A stretch of DNA of 64,000 nt from Streptomyces sp. NBC_01262 (GTDB lineage Bacteria > Actinomycetota > Actinomycetes > Streptomycetales > Streptomycetaceae). Where the stretch lies: contig NZ_CP108462.1 in NCBI RefSeq assembly GCF_036226365.1, positions 4,276,501 to 4,340,500 of the forward strand, written 5' to 3'. Below are positions 55,901 through 64,000 of the stretch, piece by piece. The position numbers and the translations under genes are program-made. Under the pieces are notes generated by a model. It did no database searches. It saw only the letters and a list, made by a program, of their open reading frames with translations, and was not told where the DNA came from. How positions within the stretch are numbered: position 1 is the first letter of the stretch; the number at the start of each line of letters is the position of its first letter.

Positions 55901-58707
55901 TGATGCTCATACGCAGCTAGATTGCCGGTCCGTACCCTACCTAGCAGTGCCCCGAAGGTGGGGTCCCCGGAGGTGTCCGTACGGGTCACGATTGTGTTGA
56001 CGAAGAAGCCCACGAGGCCGTGCACCGCGTCATCGGTCCGCCCAGCAATGGCGTTGCCGATGGGGATGTCGGTGCCAGCTCCCAGCCGGCAGAGCAGCGC
56101 TGCGACCGCCGCCTGGAACACCATGTGGACGGTGCAGCCGCTGGCCCGCGCGAGCGCGACTAGTTCCTTGTGCAGCGGCTCGTCCAGGTTGGCCGGGACC
56201 ATGCCGCCCTGGAAGCTTGGCGCGGAGGGGCGGGGACGGTCCAGGGGCAAGGCCAGTTCGTCCGGCGCCTCCCGCAACGTCTCCGTCCAGAACGCGAGTT
56301 GCCTTTCTGCCATGTTGCCGGGACCGTCTTGTCCACTCAGGAGCTCGCGCTGCCAGAGGGCGTAGTCCGCGTACTGCACAGGCAGCGGCGACCACTGCGG
56401 CGTGCCACCGGACAACCGGGCGGCGTAGGCAATCGAAAGGTCACGTGACAGCGGTTCCAGCGACCAGCCGTCGCCTGCGATGTGGTGGAGAACCAGGCCC
56501 AGCACGCTCCGGTCATCGCCCAGAAGGTACAGGGTGGCGCGTAACGGCAGATCGGCTGCAAGGTTGAATGGTTCCCGCGCCGCCTCCCGCAGGACCTCGT
56601 CCACCTGTTCTGGGGTGGTGTCCAGGACTGCCAGGGTGAGCCGGGCCTCGTCCAGGTCCAGGACCTTCTGGTACGGGGTGCCCTCCTGGTCTGGGTATAC
56701 CGTCCGCAGGATTTCGTGCCGAGCAATCACATCCCGAAGGGCCCCCTCGAGGGCCTGCACGTTCACTTGTCCTGTCAAATACAGGGCATACGGGATGTGG
56801 TACGCCGGGTTCTCGCCATGGACCTGTTGCAGGAACCACAGCCTCTGCTGAGCGTACGAGAGCGGTGTCTGCCGTGGCCGGGATTGCACTGTGAGAACGG
56901 GCCTGTAGGAGATGCTCTCCAGCCGGTCAACCACTGCCGCGACGGTGCGGGCCTCAAAGAGGTCCTTGATCACCAACTCCATGCCGAGCACCGTCCGTAC
57001 TCGGTTTACTAGGCGGATGGCCATCAGCGAGTGGCCGCCGAGTTCAAAGAAGTCGTCATCTGGTCCCACCACGGGACGGTCCAGTACCTGGGCGAAAAGC
57101 TCGCAGAGGAGTTCCTCGCGAAGAGACCGAGGGGCTCGCTGTGTTGAATTGGCTTCGGGCAAGCTGGGAAGGGGGAGGTTGGCCCGGTCTAGCTTGCCGT
57201 TGGCAGTCAGTGGCAACGATTCCAGGGTCTGGAAGACTGCAGGAATCATGTAGTCGGGCAACCGCTGGGCGAGGTGGGCACGCAGGTTCTTCTCGTCGAT
57301 GGCAGAGCCAGGCCGGGGTACGACGTAGCCGACCAAGGCCTTCTCGCCCTCGGCTCCTTCGCGGACCGTGACGACCGCGTGTTGCACAGAATGATGTCCC
57401 GCCAGCGCCGCTTCAATCTCTCCAGGTTCGATCCGGAAACCTCGGATTTTGACCTGATCATCGACACGGCCGAGGTACTCGATGTCCCCGTCCGGCAGCT
57501 GACGACCTATGTCGCCCGATCGGTATCCGCGTACTGTGTGTCCGTCCGGCCTGATCAGCTCTATAAATCGCTGGCTGGTAAGATCCGGCTGTCCGAGATA
57601 GCCGAGAGCCACACCCTGCCCGGTGACTACCATCTCGCCTGCCACGCCCTCCGGTACGCACGCAAGGTTCTCGTCGACGATGAGCAGGTCCAGATCGGAG
57701 AGCGGACGGCCGATCCGGCTACCAGTCTGACTGAGGTCTCCGCGCACTACACGCCGAAAAGTGGCGTGTACCGTAATTTCAGTGATGCCGTACATGTTAA
57801 CCAGACCCGGGGCACTGTCCTCGTACTTGGTGACCCACGGCCGAAGGTCGGCGAAGCGCAGTGCCTCGCCGCCGAACACCACCCATTTGAGCGGCAGCCT
57901 GTCATCCCAATGAGCTTCCTCGGCTACGAGCTGTTTGAATGCGGTGGGCGTCTGGCTGAGCACAGTGACGTGCTCATCGCCCAGCAGGCGGCGGAAAGCC
58001 GCAGGATCCCTGGCCACGTCACTGGGAACAACCACAATCGTGCCACCGTGGAGAAGCGCACCCCACATCTCCCATACAGAGAAGTCGAAGGCGAACGAAT
58101 GAAATAGGGTCCATACGTCCTCGCAGCCGAAATCGAAATCGTCTTGGGTGGCCGTGAACAGTCTAAGTACGTTCTGATGAGAGACTTCAACACCCTTGGG
58201 CCGGCCAGTCGTTCCGGACGTGAAGATGATGTAGGCGCGTGCCGATGGCGCGATCTGACCTACCGACAACGGCGTGCACGCCGCGTCGCCTGGAGTGTCG
58301 TCCACACATACAACTTGCGTCTCGCCTGGCAGTCGATCCATTAGCGCGTGCGAGGTGATCGCCAGCGACGGGTCGGCATCCTTAAGGATCAGGTCGAGTC
58401 GTGCAGGCGGGGAGGTTGGGTCAAGCGGAACATAGGAAGAGCCGGATTTGAGGATCGCGAGTACAGCAATCACCATGTCGATAGAGCGGTCCAGCAGGAT
58501 GGCCACTGGACGCTCCGGTTCAGACGTGCGCGTCCGGACCACCGCCGACAGTGACGTTGACTCGGCATCTAGTTCGCGATAGGTCAGACTATTGTCGCCA
58601 CACTTCACGGCAACCCGATCGGGATAACTTCTTACGACTTTAGCGAAGCCATCGAGTAGATTGCCTACCGCAAGAGTTTCGTTTCCGGAAAAATCAGACC
58701 GCACCAC
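52903..58707 (-). CDS. Bimodular NRPS: A-PCP-C-A-PCP-TE
   Basis: 1934 residues. A1 (about 20-500; IIFTSGTTGRPKG) has pocket residues D F W S V G M V H K, close to the threonine code DFWNIGMVHK. PCP1 (Ser about 557 in DDDFFELGGHSLMAIRL). C (about 600-1040; HHIAGDGWS near 742, LCL-like with no epimerase before it). A2 (about 1065-1560; VIYTSGSTGQPKS) has Glu in place of Asp235 and reads E P R C G A Q M M K, unlike any code I know. PCP2 (Ser about 1620). TE (about 1680-1925; GWSFGG near 1750). The first module has no C domain, so it can initiate with Thr or accept a donor from the free PCP-C. Starts with GTG GTG; the enzyme likely builds a short peptide released by hydrolysis or cyclisation. Confidence 0.95.
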   Translation of the reverse strand: MVRSDFSGNETLAVGNLLDGFAKVVRSYPDRVAVKCGDNSLTYRELDAESTSLSAVVRTRTSEPERPVAILLDRSIDMVIAVLAILKSGSSYVPLDPTSPPARLDLILKDADPSLAITSHALMDRLPGETQVVCVDDTPGDAACTPLSVGQIAPSARAYIIFTSGTTGRPKGVEVSHQNVLRLFTATQDDFDFGCEDVWTLFHSFAFDFSVWEMWGALLHGGTIVVVPSDVARDPAAFRRLLGDEHVTVLSQTPTAFKQLVAEEAHWDDRLPLKWVVFGGEALRFADLRPWVTKYEDSAPGLVNMYGITEITVHATFRRVVRGDLSQTGSRIGRPLSDLDLLIVDENLACVPEGVAGEMVVTGQGVALGYLGQPDLTSQRFIELIRPDGHTVRGYRSGDIGRQLPDGDIEYLGRVDDQVKIRGFRIEPGEIEAALAGHHSVQHAVVTVREGAEGEKALVGYVVPRPGSAIDEKNLRAHLAQRLPDYMIPAVFQTLESLPLTANGKLDRANLPLPSLPEANSTQRAPRSLREELLCELFAQVLDRPVVGPDDDFFELGGHSLMAIRLVNRVRTVLGMELVIKDLFEARTVAAVVDRLESISYRPVLTVQSRPRQTPLSYAQQRLWFLQQVHGENPAYHIPYALYLTGQVNVQALEGALRDVIARHEILRTVYPDQEGTPYQKVLDLDEARLTLAVLDTTPEQVDEVLREAAREPFNLAADLPLRATLYLLGDDRSVLGLVLHHIAGDGWSLEPLSRDLSIAYAARLSGGTPQWSPLPVQYADYALWQRELLSGQDGPGNMAERQLAFWTETLREAPDELALPLDRPRPSAPSFQGGMVPANLDEPLHKELVALARASGCTVHMVFQAAVAALLCRLGAGTDIPIGNAIAGRTDDAVHGLVGFFVNTIVTRTDTSGDPTFGALLGRVRTGNLAAYEHQDLPFDRLVEALNPTRSTARHPLFQVMLAAQNSIPDDFSLPELTVDPRPVINGTAKFDLSFKFDERRGPDGAPQGVEGDLEYSSDLFNRCTAERIATYLVRLLREVALRPDLRLSEIGILAPEEHHRLVMEWNNTDKPFPGELTVADMVERQVDRTPDVLALVQQQHRWTYRQLDERANQYAHLLQSLGAGQETVVALCLSRGPEAVAAILGVWKAGSAYVPLDPNYPVERLRYMFSDSGARILLTEGELADGVRADGGVQVQVETDDRLRTAPTTRPVRTATGRNLAYVIYTSGSTGQPKSVMIEHSGVVNRLLDVIGHFGLTPEDISLQITSIGFEPPVREIFAPLAAGASVALLPPEGARDPAIVVDTIRGSRPTVILCVVPSLLESIIVHGADRADFASLRLVGTAGEALRNAEAAELMGSWGCEVINQYGPTETTMMSVVHHVRPDDLHGVIPVGKPLANSQVYVLDDGLNPVPVGVTGEVHIAGAGVSRGYLGRPGLTATRFVANPFSGPGKRMYRSGDLARWREDGKLEFVGRADSQVKIRGFRIELGEIEIALTDHPGVSRVAVIVREDRPGDRRLTAYLVPVGAAAPEPTELRDHLAARLPDHMVPAAFVTLEALPLRGNGKLDQDLLPAPDVTAQAAARVPRSPREEVLCELFAEVLGLPSVGIDDDFFHLGGHSLLAARLISRVRIALGIDLAMRSLFEAPTVAGLAKRAGFDDGDSALEVMLPLRTHGARPPLFCIHPGGGLSWSYSGFMKYVPPGIPIYGIQARGLLYPDDMPATVEEMAADYVTQIREIQPEGPYHLLGWSFGGIVAYEMAAQLQALGERMALLTMLDCYPGVPNHYRIDDRDMLVSLLDPTRPHVIPQEGSPEIAKAVEILRNDTGALASLNEGQLVALLTTMAHNRHIVGHYAPKPFDGDVLFFLATQGRTDGAPTADVWKEFVSGDVLSHPIKITHTNMNHPEPLAEIGRILAAALHQLDPADPVRTNGSAT

Positions 58708-59462
58708 TCTGCCCCCGCGTGGTTGAAATTTACCAATAAACCCTCGAAAGAGAAACTAAAACCTGATGCGCCAACCAAAGGATCCATCTTTGCATCTTCT
58801 TGTATATTACATCTTCGACGATTTATAGATCTTTGAATCGCCATCGAGGAGCCTGTCAAAGAAACGATCACCAGACAAGTAGCACACTCGATGATGGCTC
58901 AAATGGTGCACATTGAGGCAGGACTAAGACTCACGAACCTGCAGCTCATCGGCACTATTGTGCGACCTCCTTCCATTCGATCGGCGTGGCTGGAAAAAAT
59001 TAGCGTCTGCTGCATGTTGAAATGAGCAACTCCGTCCAATTGTGACCGAATGATGCATCGAGGAAATTTTGTCGATTTTTTGACCGCAACTAGGTGTGAA
59101 ATCCTGCTCCTGGATGAGGCGTTGAGTTCACCCCTATTTATCCCGACCGGTGCCGGGCGGGGCCCTCGCGTGTCACTGCGAGGTGGTGCGTCCGGGTTCC
59201 ACTGCGTCTTTGTCAATCTGGTCGCTGTCGGTGTGAGTTGGCCATCGGGTCGTGTGCGGGAAGGGGTGAAGCTCCTGGTGGATGGGTTATCGACCAAGAA
59301 GAGCCTGTCCGCCCGGAGCGTCGTGTGGTTGCCTCCCCGTCGGGGGTGGATCTGTTCAGCCGGCCCGTAAAAATCCGTCCGCTCTACTGGCCGCCCGGAT
59401 TCGTCGGCTCGGTACGTGATGGCGCCCGCTTCCTGCTGTCGTGTGTGGCCTCAAGACATAGG
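58708..59462. other. AT-rich upstream region of the NRPS cluster
   Basis: About 750 bases with no supportable gene. The first 350 bases (58710-59060) are markedly AT-rich compared with the rest of the window and presumably hold the NRPS promoter; several short T-runs and A-runs occur. The remainder (59100-59460) returns to moderate GC and shows two short overlapping frames without family match. No complete hairpin or tRNA seen. Confidence 0.4.
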
Positions 59463-61417
59463 TGACAGAAGAGTCTCGGGAGAGGCTTGACAGATGTCTC
59501 GGGACATTCTTGACGGTGTCGCAGCTGATCCCCGATCATAAATGGCTATGACAAAGGGGGATGAGCCGGGGCAACATGGCCCTGCATGGCTCGTCGAGCA
59601 GCGGTACCGGGCGGTGCTTGAGGTGCTCGACGGCTCGCCGGTCAGTGAGGTGGCCGTCCGGTACGGCGTGTCACGCCAGACGGTCTATACGTGGAAGTCG
59701 AAGCACGAGACCGAGGGGCTGGAAGGGCTGCGGGAGAAGTCCCGGCGCCCGCGCGCCAGCCCGACCCGGCTTCCCTCCGAGATCGAGGCCCTGGTGTGTG
59801 AGATGCGCCGGGCGAACCCCCGCTGGGGTGCCCGCCGGATCGCCTTCGAGATGGCCCGGACCGGGGCCGCTGCACCGTCACGGGCGACAGTCCACCGCGT
59901 CCTGGCGCGCAACGGGCTCATCCGACACCAGCAGCAGAAGCACCGCCGCAAGTACAGGCGCTGGCAGCGTGAGACGCCGATGCATCTGTGGCAGATGGAC
60001 CTGGTCGGCGGCATCTTCCTTGCGGACGGACGCGAGTGCAAGATGCTCACCGGCATCGACGACCACTCCCGGTTCGTCGTCGTCTCCACGGTCGTGGCGG
60101 TGCCCTCCGGCCGGGCCGTGGCCGACGCGTTCGTACGCGCGATGCGCACCTACGGTGTGCCGGCCGAGGTCCTGACCGACAACGGCAAGCAGTTCACCGG
60201 CCGCTTCACCAAGCCCCGACCGGCCGAAGTGCTGTTCGAGCGCGTGTGCCGGGAGAACGGCATCAGCGCCAAGCTGATCAAGCCGTACTCGCCGACCACC
60301 ACCGGGAAGATCGAGCGATGGCACCAGACGCTGCGACGGGAACTGCTGGACGTCGCCGGCCCGTTCACCGACCTTCCCGCGGCCCAGGCCGCGGTCGACG
60401 CATGGGTGCACACCTACAACACCGCCCGCCCCCACCAGGCATTGAACATGGCCACGCCCGCCAGCCTCTTCAGGCCCAACCCTCCGCCGGAGCCGACAGT
60501 CGTCACCCCCGCGACGCCCGACGAAGAGCCCGGGTCCGCTGCTGAGCCTCCGCGACCGGACGCTTTGCTGGTGCTGGCTTCCGCCCAGGCCATGGAGTTC
60601 GAGGCCGTGGTCGCCGCCAGCGGCCATCTCGGCGTCCTGCCAAGGGTCCAGCGCGTCAAAATGGGCCTGGACTACGCCGGTCGACGGGTCCGCGTGTGGG
60701 CCGACGAACACACCGTCCACGTCCTCGTCGACGGCAAACCGGCCAAGAGCTTCCCCTCACGCCTGGACGCCGGCAACCTGCACGAACTGTCACTGCGCGG
60801 CGCCGTCCCGGCAGGACCTCCCCCTGCCGCCCCAGCCTCGGCGTGGCAAGGACAGCTGAAGCCCGGCGCCGTCGTCGAGATCGACCGCAACGTCGACCAG
60901 AGCGGCATCGCCAGCCTGGGAGGCGTCGCCGTGACCATCGGATACGAGCTCGCGAACCAACGCGTCACCCTGCGACTGGACGGCCATCTCCTGCACGTCG
61001 TCCACGACGGCGTGCTCGCCAAGACGCTCCCCGCACCGATCGACGCTGACCAGCGTGCAGGTCTGCGCGGAGCCCGGGTCGTCACCGGAGAGCTGCCTCC
61101 GCCCGCGGCCGGAGCGGTTCGTGCCGAACGCAAGGTGCCCGCTGACGGCGTCATCATGGTCGCCCGCCAGCGGCTCCGCGTCGGCCGCACCTACGCCGGC
61201 GAACTCGTCACCGTCCACGTCGAGGACACCTACTTCCGCATCACGCTCAACGGCGCCGAGCTGTCGCTCCACCCACGCAAAGAGCAACGACCGGTCACCC
61301 GCTTCAGAGCGAAGATTCACGCGCCGAAACTCTGAAGTCCCCGTCCAACATCACCTGAGACCGTCAACGATGTCCCGAGGCCAACATGTCAAGACTGTCC
61401 TGAGACCTCACATGACA
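59463..61417 (+). mobile_element. IS481-type insertion sequence
   Basis: The element carries one transposase gene and has imperfect inverted ends of about 55 bases. Left end 59463-59517 and right end 61361-61417 (reversed) share, in order, the segments GTCTC, CTTGACA, CTCGGGACAT and TTGACGGT, with differences between. No flanking target duplication is obvious. Limits are approximate. Confidence 0.75.
59542..61335 (+). CDS. IS481-family transposase with long C-terminal extension
   Basis: 597 residues. N-terminal HTH (YRAVLEVLDGSPVSEVAVRY, GVSRQTVYTWKSK), second HTH-like part (WGARRIAFEMARTG), then DDE core rve domain (about 145-310): Asp in HLWQMDLVGGIF, Asp in LTDNGKQFTG, Glu in TTGKIERWHQTL. 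After the core (ARPHQALNMATPASLF) there is an extra 270-residue part with three beta-rich repeats (RVKMGLDYAGRRVRVWADEH; GGVAVTIGYELANQRVTLRL; RQRLRVGRTYAGELVTVHVE). These look like a small Mu-transposase-C-like barrel repeated three times. The catalytic core appears intact. Confidence 0.9.
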   Translation: MAMTKGDEPGQHGPAWLVEQRYRAVLEVLDGSPVSEVAVRYGVSRQTVYTWKSKHETEGLEGLREKSRRPRASPTRLPSEIEALVCEMRRANPRWGARRIAFEMARTGAAAPSRATVHRVLARNGLIRHQQQKHRRKYRRWQRETPMHLWQMDLVGGIFLADGRECKMLTGIDDHSRFVVVSTVVAVPSGRAVADAFVRAMRTYGVPAEVLTDNGKQFTGRFTKPRPAEVLFERVCRENGISAKLIKPYSPTTTGKIERWHQTLRRELLDVAGPFTDLPAAQAAVDAWVHTYNTARPHQALNMATPASLFRPNPPPEPTVVTPATPDEEPGSAAEPPRPDALLVLASAQAMEFEAVVAASGHLGVLPRVQRVKMGLDYAGRRVRVWADEHTVHVLVDGKPAKSFPSRLDAGNLHELSLRGAVPAGPPPAAPASAWQGQLKPGAVVEIDRNVDQSGIASLGGVAVTIGYELANQRVTLRLDGHLLHVVHDGVLAKTLPAPIDADQRAGLRGARVVTGELPPPAAGAVRAERKVPADGVIMVARQRLRVGRTYAGELVTVHVEDTYFRITLNGAELSLHPRKEQRPVTRFRAKIHAPKL

Positions 61418-61539
61418 CCTGCGGACCGGCAGGTCTTGCTGGTGTCGGCTCGCCTACGGTGCAGACACGCCTACGCCCGGCTCGCCGTCGGTACCAGCGC
61501 AGTGGGCCGGTATGTGGCCAAGGCACCCTGCTCAAGGGT

Positions 61540-61985
61540 CAGCAACGCCCCCAACAGACCGGGAAGCTGTTCATGCTGGCCGGCACGACCCGCCTCCTCC
61601 TGTCCCACGCCTCCCAGAACCTCGGCGACCCCCGCTCCGCCATGGCCCAGATCCGTACTGCCTGGACCTGCGCCGAGCAAGTCGACCACACCGGTCTCCG
61701 CGCCTGGGCCCGCGGAACCGCCGCCCTCATCACCGATTCGTCCCCACAGAACTGCATGGCCCTCAAGCTCACCGACCACGGCGCCGCCCTCACCCCCGCA
61801 GGCGAATCCCGCATCCGCATCGCCGCCATCGAAGCCCGCACTGCCGCCCGCCTCGGCGACCGCGAACGCGCACTTGCCGCCATCGCTCGCTTGACCGACG
61901 CTCGCGAGCAGATGTCCGAGCGCGACGAAGTCGAGGAATTCGGCGGCCTGCTCAGGCTCCCTACCGCCAAACAGGAGTACCTCCA
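61540..61985 (+). pseudogene. Fragment of a TPR-containing regulator
   Basis: The frame reads KLFMLAGTTRLLLSHASQNL, GDPRSAMAQIRTAWTCAEQV, and later AGESRIRIAAIEARTAARLG and ERALAAIARLTDAREQMSE, the TPR part of Streptomyces XRE-type regulators. No HTH start is upstream and the frame runs into transposase sequence near 61985. A broken remnant. Confidence 0.6.
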
Positions 61986-62486
61986 CCAGCGTGTCGGCCT
62001 CCGGCCAGGGCACGGACGCCGCGAAGAAGATCGTGGGCAGGAAGCGGTGCATCGTGATCGACACCATCGGACTCCTACTCGCGGTGCTGGTCACCGCGGC
62101 CAGCGTGCAGGACTCGATTGCCGGACCCACCTACTCGACCAGGTCGTCCCCGGCCATCCCGGCGTCCGCAAGGTTTGGGTCGACGGCGGCTATCGCCAGC
62201 ACCTCGTCAAGCACGCCGCCACCCTCGGGATCGACATGGAAATCGTCGCCCGCACCCCCTGGAGCAGTGGATTCACCCCCATACCGAAGCGATGGGCAGT
62301 CGAACGGACCTACGGCTCGCTGATGCTCCACCGCCGCCTGGCCCACGACTACGAGACCCTCCGGCCCGCCCCGAGGCCGTGATCCACCTGGCTATGACCG
62401 ATCTGATGGCACGCCACCTCACTGGCGAGACCACCGTCTCCTGGCGCGACCCCGCAAAACCGAATCGACCGAAGATTCCGGGATGA
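61986..62486 (+). pseudogene. Decayed IS5-type transposase (C-terminal half)
   Basis: A DDE-type transposase C-terminus split between two frames: one reads GQGTDAAKKIVGRKRCIVID, TIGLLLAVLVTAASVQD; another continues VVPGHPGVRKVWVDGGYRQH, then AVERTYGSLMLHRRLAHDYE. It is related to, but clearly different from, the intact element at 62511. One or two frameshifts (near 62110 and 62365) inactivate it. Confidence 0.75.
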
Positions 62487-62510
62487 AACAACGGGAGAAA
62501 ACGACCTCTC

Positions 62511-63606
62511 AAAGAGCGTTTCGTCCTGTCCATAGTGTTTGGTCGCGAAATGGGCTGTCCGATTCGTGGTGCGGGAGTGGCTGATCGACGCCGTTGGGTT
62601 CCAAGGCAGGTGGCGGGGCCGCTCGCGCGCCCGTTTCGCTCCTCGTGCTCCCGTGTCATCCCGGGATGCCTCGCCCGCCCCGGTCTACGCCCTGGGGGAC
62701 GGGGCGGCCGGGCCGTACTACCGAAACATGAGCCCGCCGCACCGCTACCCCAGCGATCTGTCCGACGCCCGCTGGAACCTCATCGAACCCGTCCTGACCG
62801 CCTGGCGCGCCGACCGCCGCGGCAACGGCCTGGACATCGGCCGCCCGCCCGTGCACGACCTGCGCCGGATCATGGAGGCCATCCTCTACGTCGACCGCAC
62901 CGGCATCCCCTGGCGCTACCTGCCCCACGACTTCCCTCACTGGAACACGGTCTACCACTACTTCGGCCACTGGCAGCAGGACGGCATCTTCGAGCAGCTC
63001 AACGGACTGCTGCGGCACCAGGTCCGCGAGGCCGAGGGCCGCAACCGTGAACCGAGCGCCTGCGTCCTGGACTCCCAGAGCGTCAAGACCTCCGCCAACG
63101 TGCACCGCACCGGCCAGGGCACCGACGCGGGCAAAAGGATCGTGGGGCGCAAGCGGCACCTCGGGATCGACACGCTCGGCCTGCTGCTGGCCGTCATGGT
63201 CACCGCCGCCGACGTCAGCGACACCGCCGCCGGCATCGACCTGCTCACCCGGATCGCCACCGCCCACCCGCGCATCACCAAGGCGTGGGCCGACTCCGGC
63301 TACCGCACCACCGCCATCGACCACGGCGCCCGCCTGGGCATCGACGTCCATGTTGTCCAACGAGCCCCGGGGACCAAGGGGTTCAAGGTCCTGCCCAGAC
63401 GCTGGACCGTCGAGCGGAGTTTTGGCTGGCTCATGCACCACCGCCGTCTCGCCCGTGACTACGAAACCCACCCGCACCGCTCCGAAGCCATGATCCACCT
63501 CGCGATGATCGACCTCATGAGCCGCAGACTCACCACAGAATCCACCCCAAACTGGCGAGGCACATAATCCGCGACCAAACACTACGGACAGGACGAAACG
63601 CTCTTT
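62511..63606 (+). mobile_element. IS5-type insertion sequence, intact
   Basis: Terminal inverted repeats of 37 bases (62511-62547 and 63570-63606) are identical but for one mismatch (A versus G at the 22nd position). One transposase gene fills the middle. No target duplication is obvious. The right end cuts off a kinase gene whose remnant begins at 63606. Confidence 0.88.
62728..63567 (+). CDS. IS5-family transposase
   Basis: 279 residues from ATG 62728. DUF4096-like N-terminus (YPSDLSDARWNLIEPVLTAW), WRYLPHDFPHWNTVYHYFGH; DDE core: Asp in ACVLDSQSVKTS, Asp in KAWADSGYRTTA, Glu in RWTVERSFGWLMHHRRLARD. The gene is intact and the ends are well conserved, so the element may still be active. 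A frame extending to 62539 lacks support. Confidence 0.92.
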   Translation: MSPPHRYPSDLSDARWNLIEPVLTAWRADRRGNGLDIGRPPVHDLRRIMEAILYVDRTGIPWRYLPHDFPHWNTVYHYFGHWQQDGIFEQLNGLLRHQVREAEGRNREPSACVLDSQSVKTSANVHRTGQGTDAGKRIVGRKRHLGIDTLGLLLAVMVTAADVSDTAAGIDLLTRIATAHPRITKAWADSGYRTTAIDHGARLGIDVHVVQRAPGTKGFKVLPRRWTVERSFGWLMHHRRLARDYETHPHRSEAMIHLAMIDLMSRRLTTESTPNWRGT

Positions 63607-63911
63607 CAGGCCAAGAGCTGGGAGAGGGTCGGCCCTGGCACGTACGCGGTTGCAAGCCATGGCGCTTCAGCGTCCGGGTCGGCATCGACGACCGGCGCGG
63701 TGTGGAAGCCTCCCACGGCGCGGGCAGCGACGACCTCGGCGCGGAAGCGCTCACGGAACGAGGGATCCGTGGCCAGCTCGGGCCTGGCCACCTTGACTGC
63801 CACGGTTCGCCCGCCGCGAGAACGGCCCAGATGCACCACGCCCATCCCGCCCTCGCCGAGCTTGCGCACAATGGTGTAGCTGCCAATACGTTCCACTGCC
63901 GGCCCCTGCAT
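63606..63911 (-). pseudogene. Ser/Thr protein kinase truncated by IS5-type element
   Basis: 101 residues: MQGPAVERIGSYTIVRKLGE, GGMGVVHLG with the Gly-rich loop, VAVKVARPEL with the ATP-binding Lys, and hinge sequence PWLATAYVPGPTLSQLL. Then a stop whose last bases are the IS end. The catalytic loop and the rest are missing and are not found on the left side of the IS, so a deletion accompanied or followed the insertion. Confidence 0.8.
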
Positions 63912-64000
63912 GGCTTGCCCCCGGACAGATCAGGCGCCCAGTATGACTGACTGGCCTGCCAGGATCAGCGAGCTCGGTCAGGCTGGATGCCGCGGTCAGA

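Noticed and set aside
59050..59370. 106-codon plus-strand frame upstream of the IS481-type element
   Set aside because: No ribosome site or recognisable domain and mixed base composition; treated as non-coding.
1..64000. CRISPR array
   Set aside because: No regularly spaced direct repeats of 25-40 bases were seen anywhere in the window.

Overview
The window looks like a Streptomyces chromosome. It has very high GC with strong third-position G/C bias, many GTG starts, a whiJ-like cassette (ATPase, XRE regulator with DUF5753, DUF397), a SigE-family sigma factor, a SpoIIE-type phosphatase with an HATPase domain, and a SoxR-type operator in front of a quinone oxidoreductase. Everything here is read by eye from the sequence and its translations; no database search was run.

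Layout. 0-1.2 kb: a lower-GC DUF262 gene, probably defence-related. 1.6-8.8 kb: the whiJ-like cassette, small secreted and membrane proteins, an S1-repeat protein, a DUF6227-like protein, and an M23 cell-wall peptidase behind a ydaO-type (c-di-AMP) riboswitch. 9.0-13.3 kb: a three-gene minus-strand operon encoding an EACC1-like protein, a caspase fused through one membrane segment to a solute-binding-like region and a VWA domain, and a solute-binding lipoprotein. This is the strongest candidate for a little-described system. 13.3-28.1 kb: regulators, dehydrogenases, a secreted nuclease, a sigma/anti-sigma-like pair, a SoxR-controlled oxidoreductase and a Tat-exported phosphatase. 28.1-30.2 kb: gene debris, including a transposase-like remnant and a truncated Ser/Thr kinase. 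30.4-38.2 kb: an M4 protease, a methyltransferase, a phosphatase, an ATPase and a small secreted protein.

38.4-64 kb looks like an accessory island. It starts at a tRNA 3'-end fragment (38443-38485), as expected at one end of an integrated element. Its main cargo is a lower-GC minus-strand NRPS cluster (58.7 to 40.5 kb) whose genes mostly overlap by 1-4 nt. It encodes a bimodular A-PCP-C-A-PCP-TE synthetase whose first A domain reads as threonine-like and whose second has a non-canonical pocket with Glu at the usual Asp235. It also encodes MbtH, an MFS exporter, an aminotransferase, an Fe(II)/2OG oxygenase, a type II thioesterase with a Cys nucleophile, a free A-PCP (valine-like code), a P450, a free PCP-C, an ATP-grasp ligase, an NTF2-like protein and an aldehyde dehydrogenase. 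A convergent alpha/beta hydrolase lies next to it. The product is probably a short modified peptide assembled in trans; the compound itself cannot be named from sequence.

The right end (59.4-63.9 kb) is a mobile-element cluster: an IS481-type element with a long C-terminal extension, a decayed IS5-type transposase next to a regulator fragment, an intact IS5-type element with 37-bp near-perfect terminal repeats, and a kinase gene cut off at the edge of that IS.
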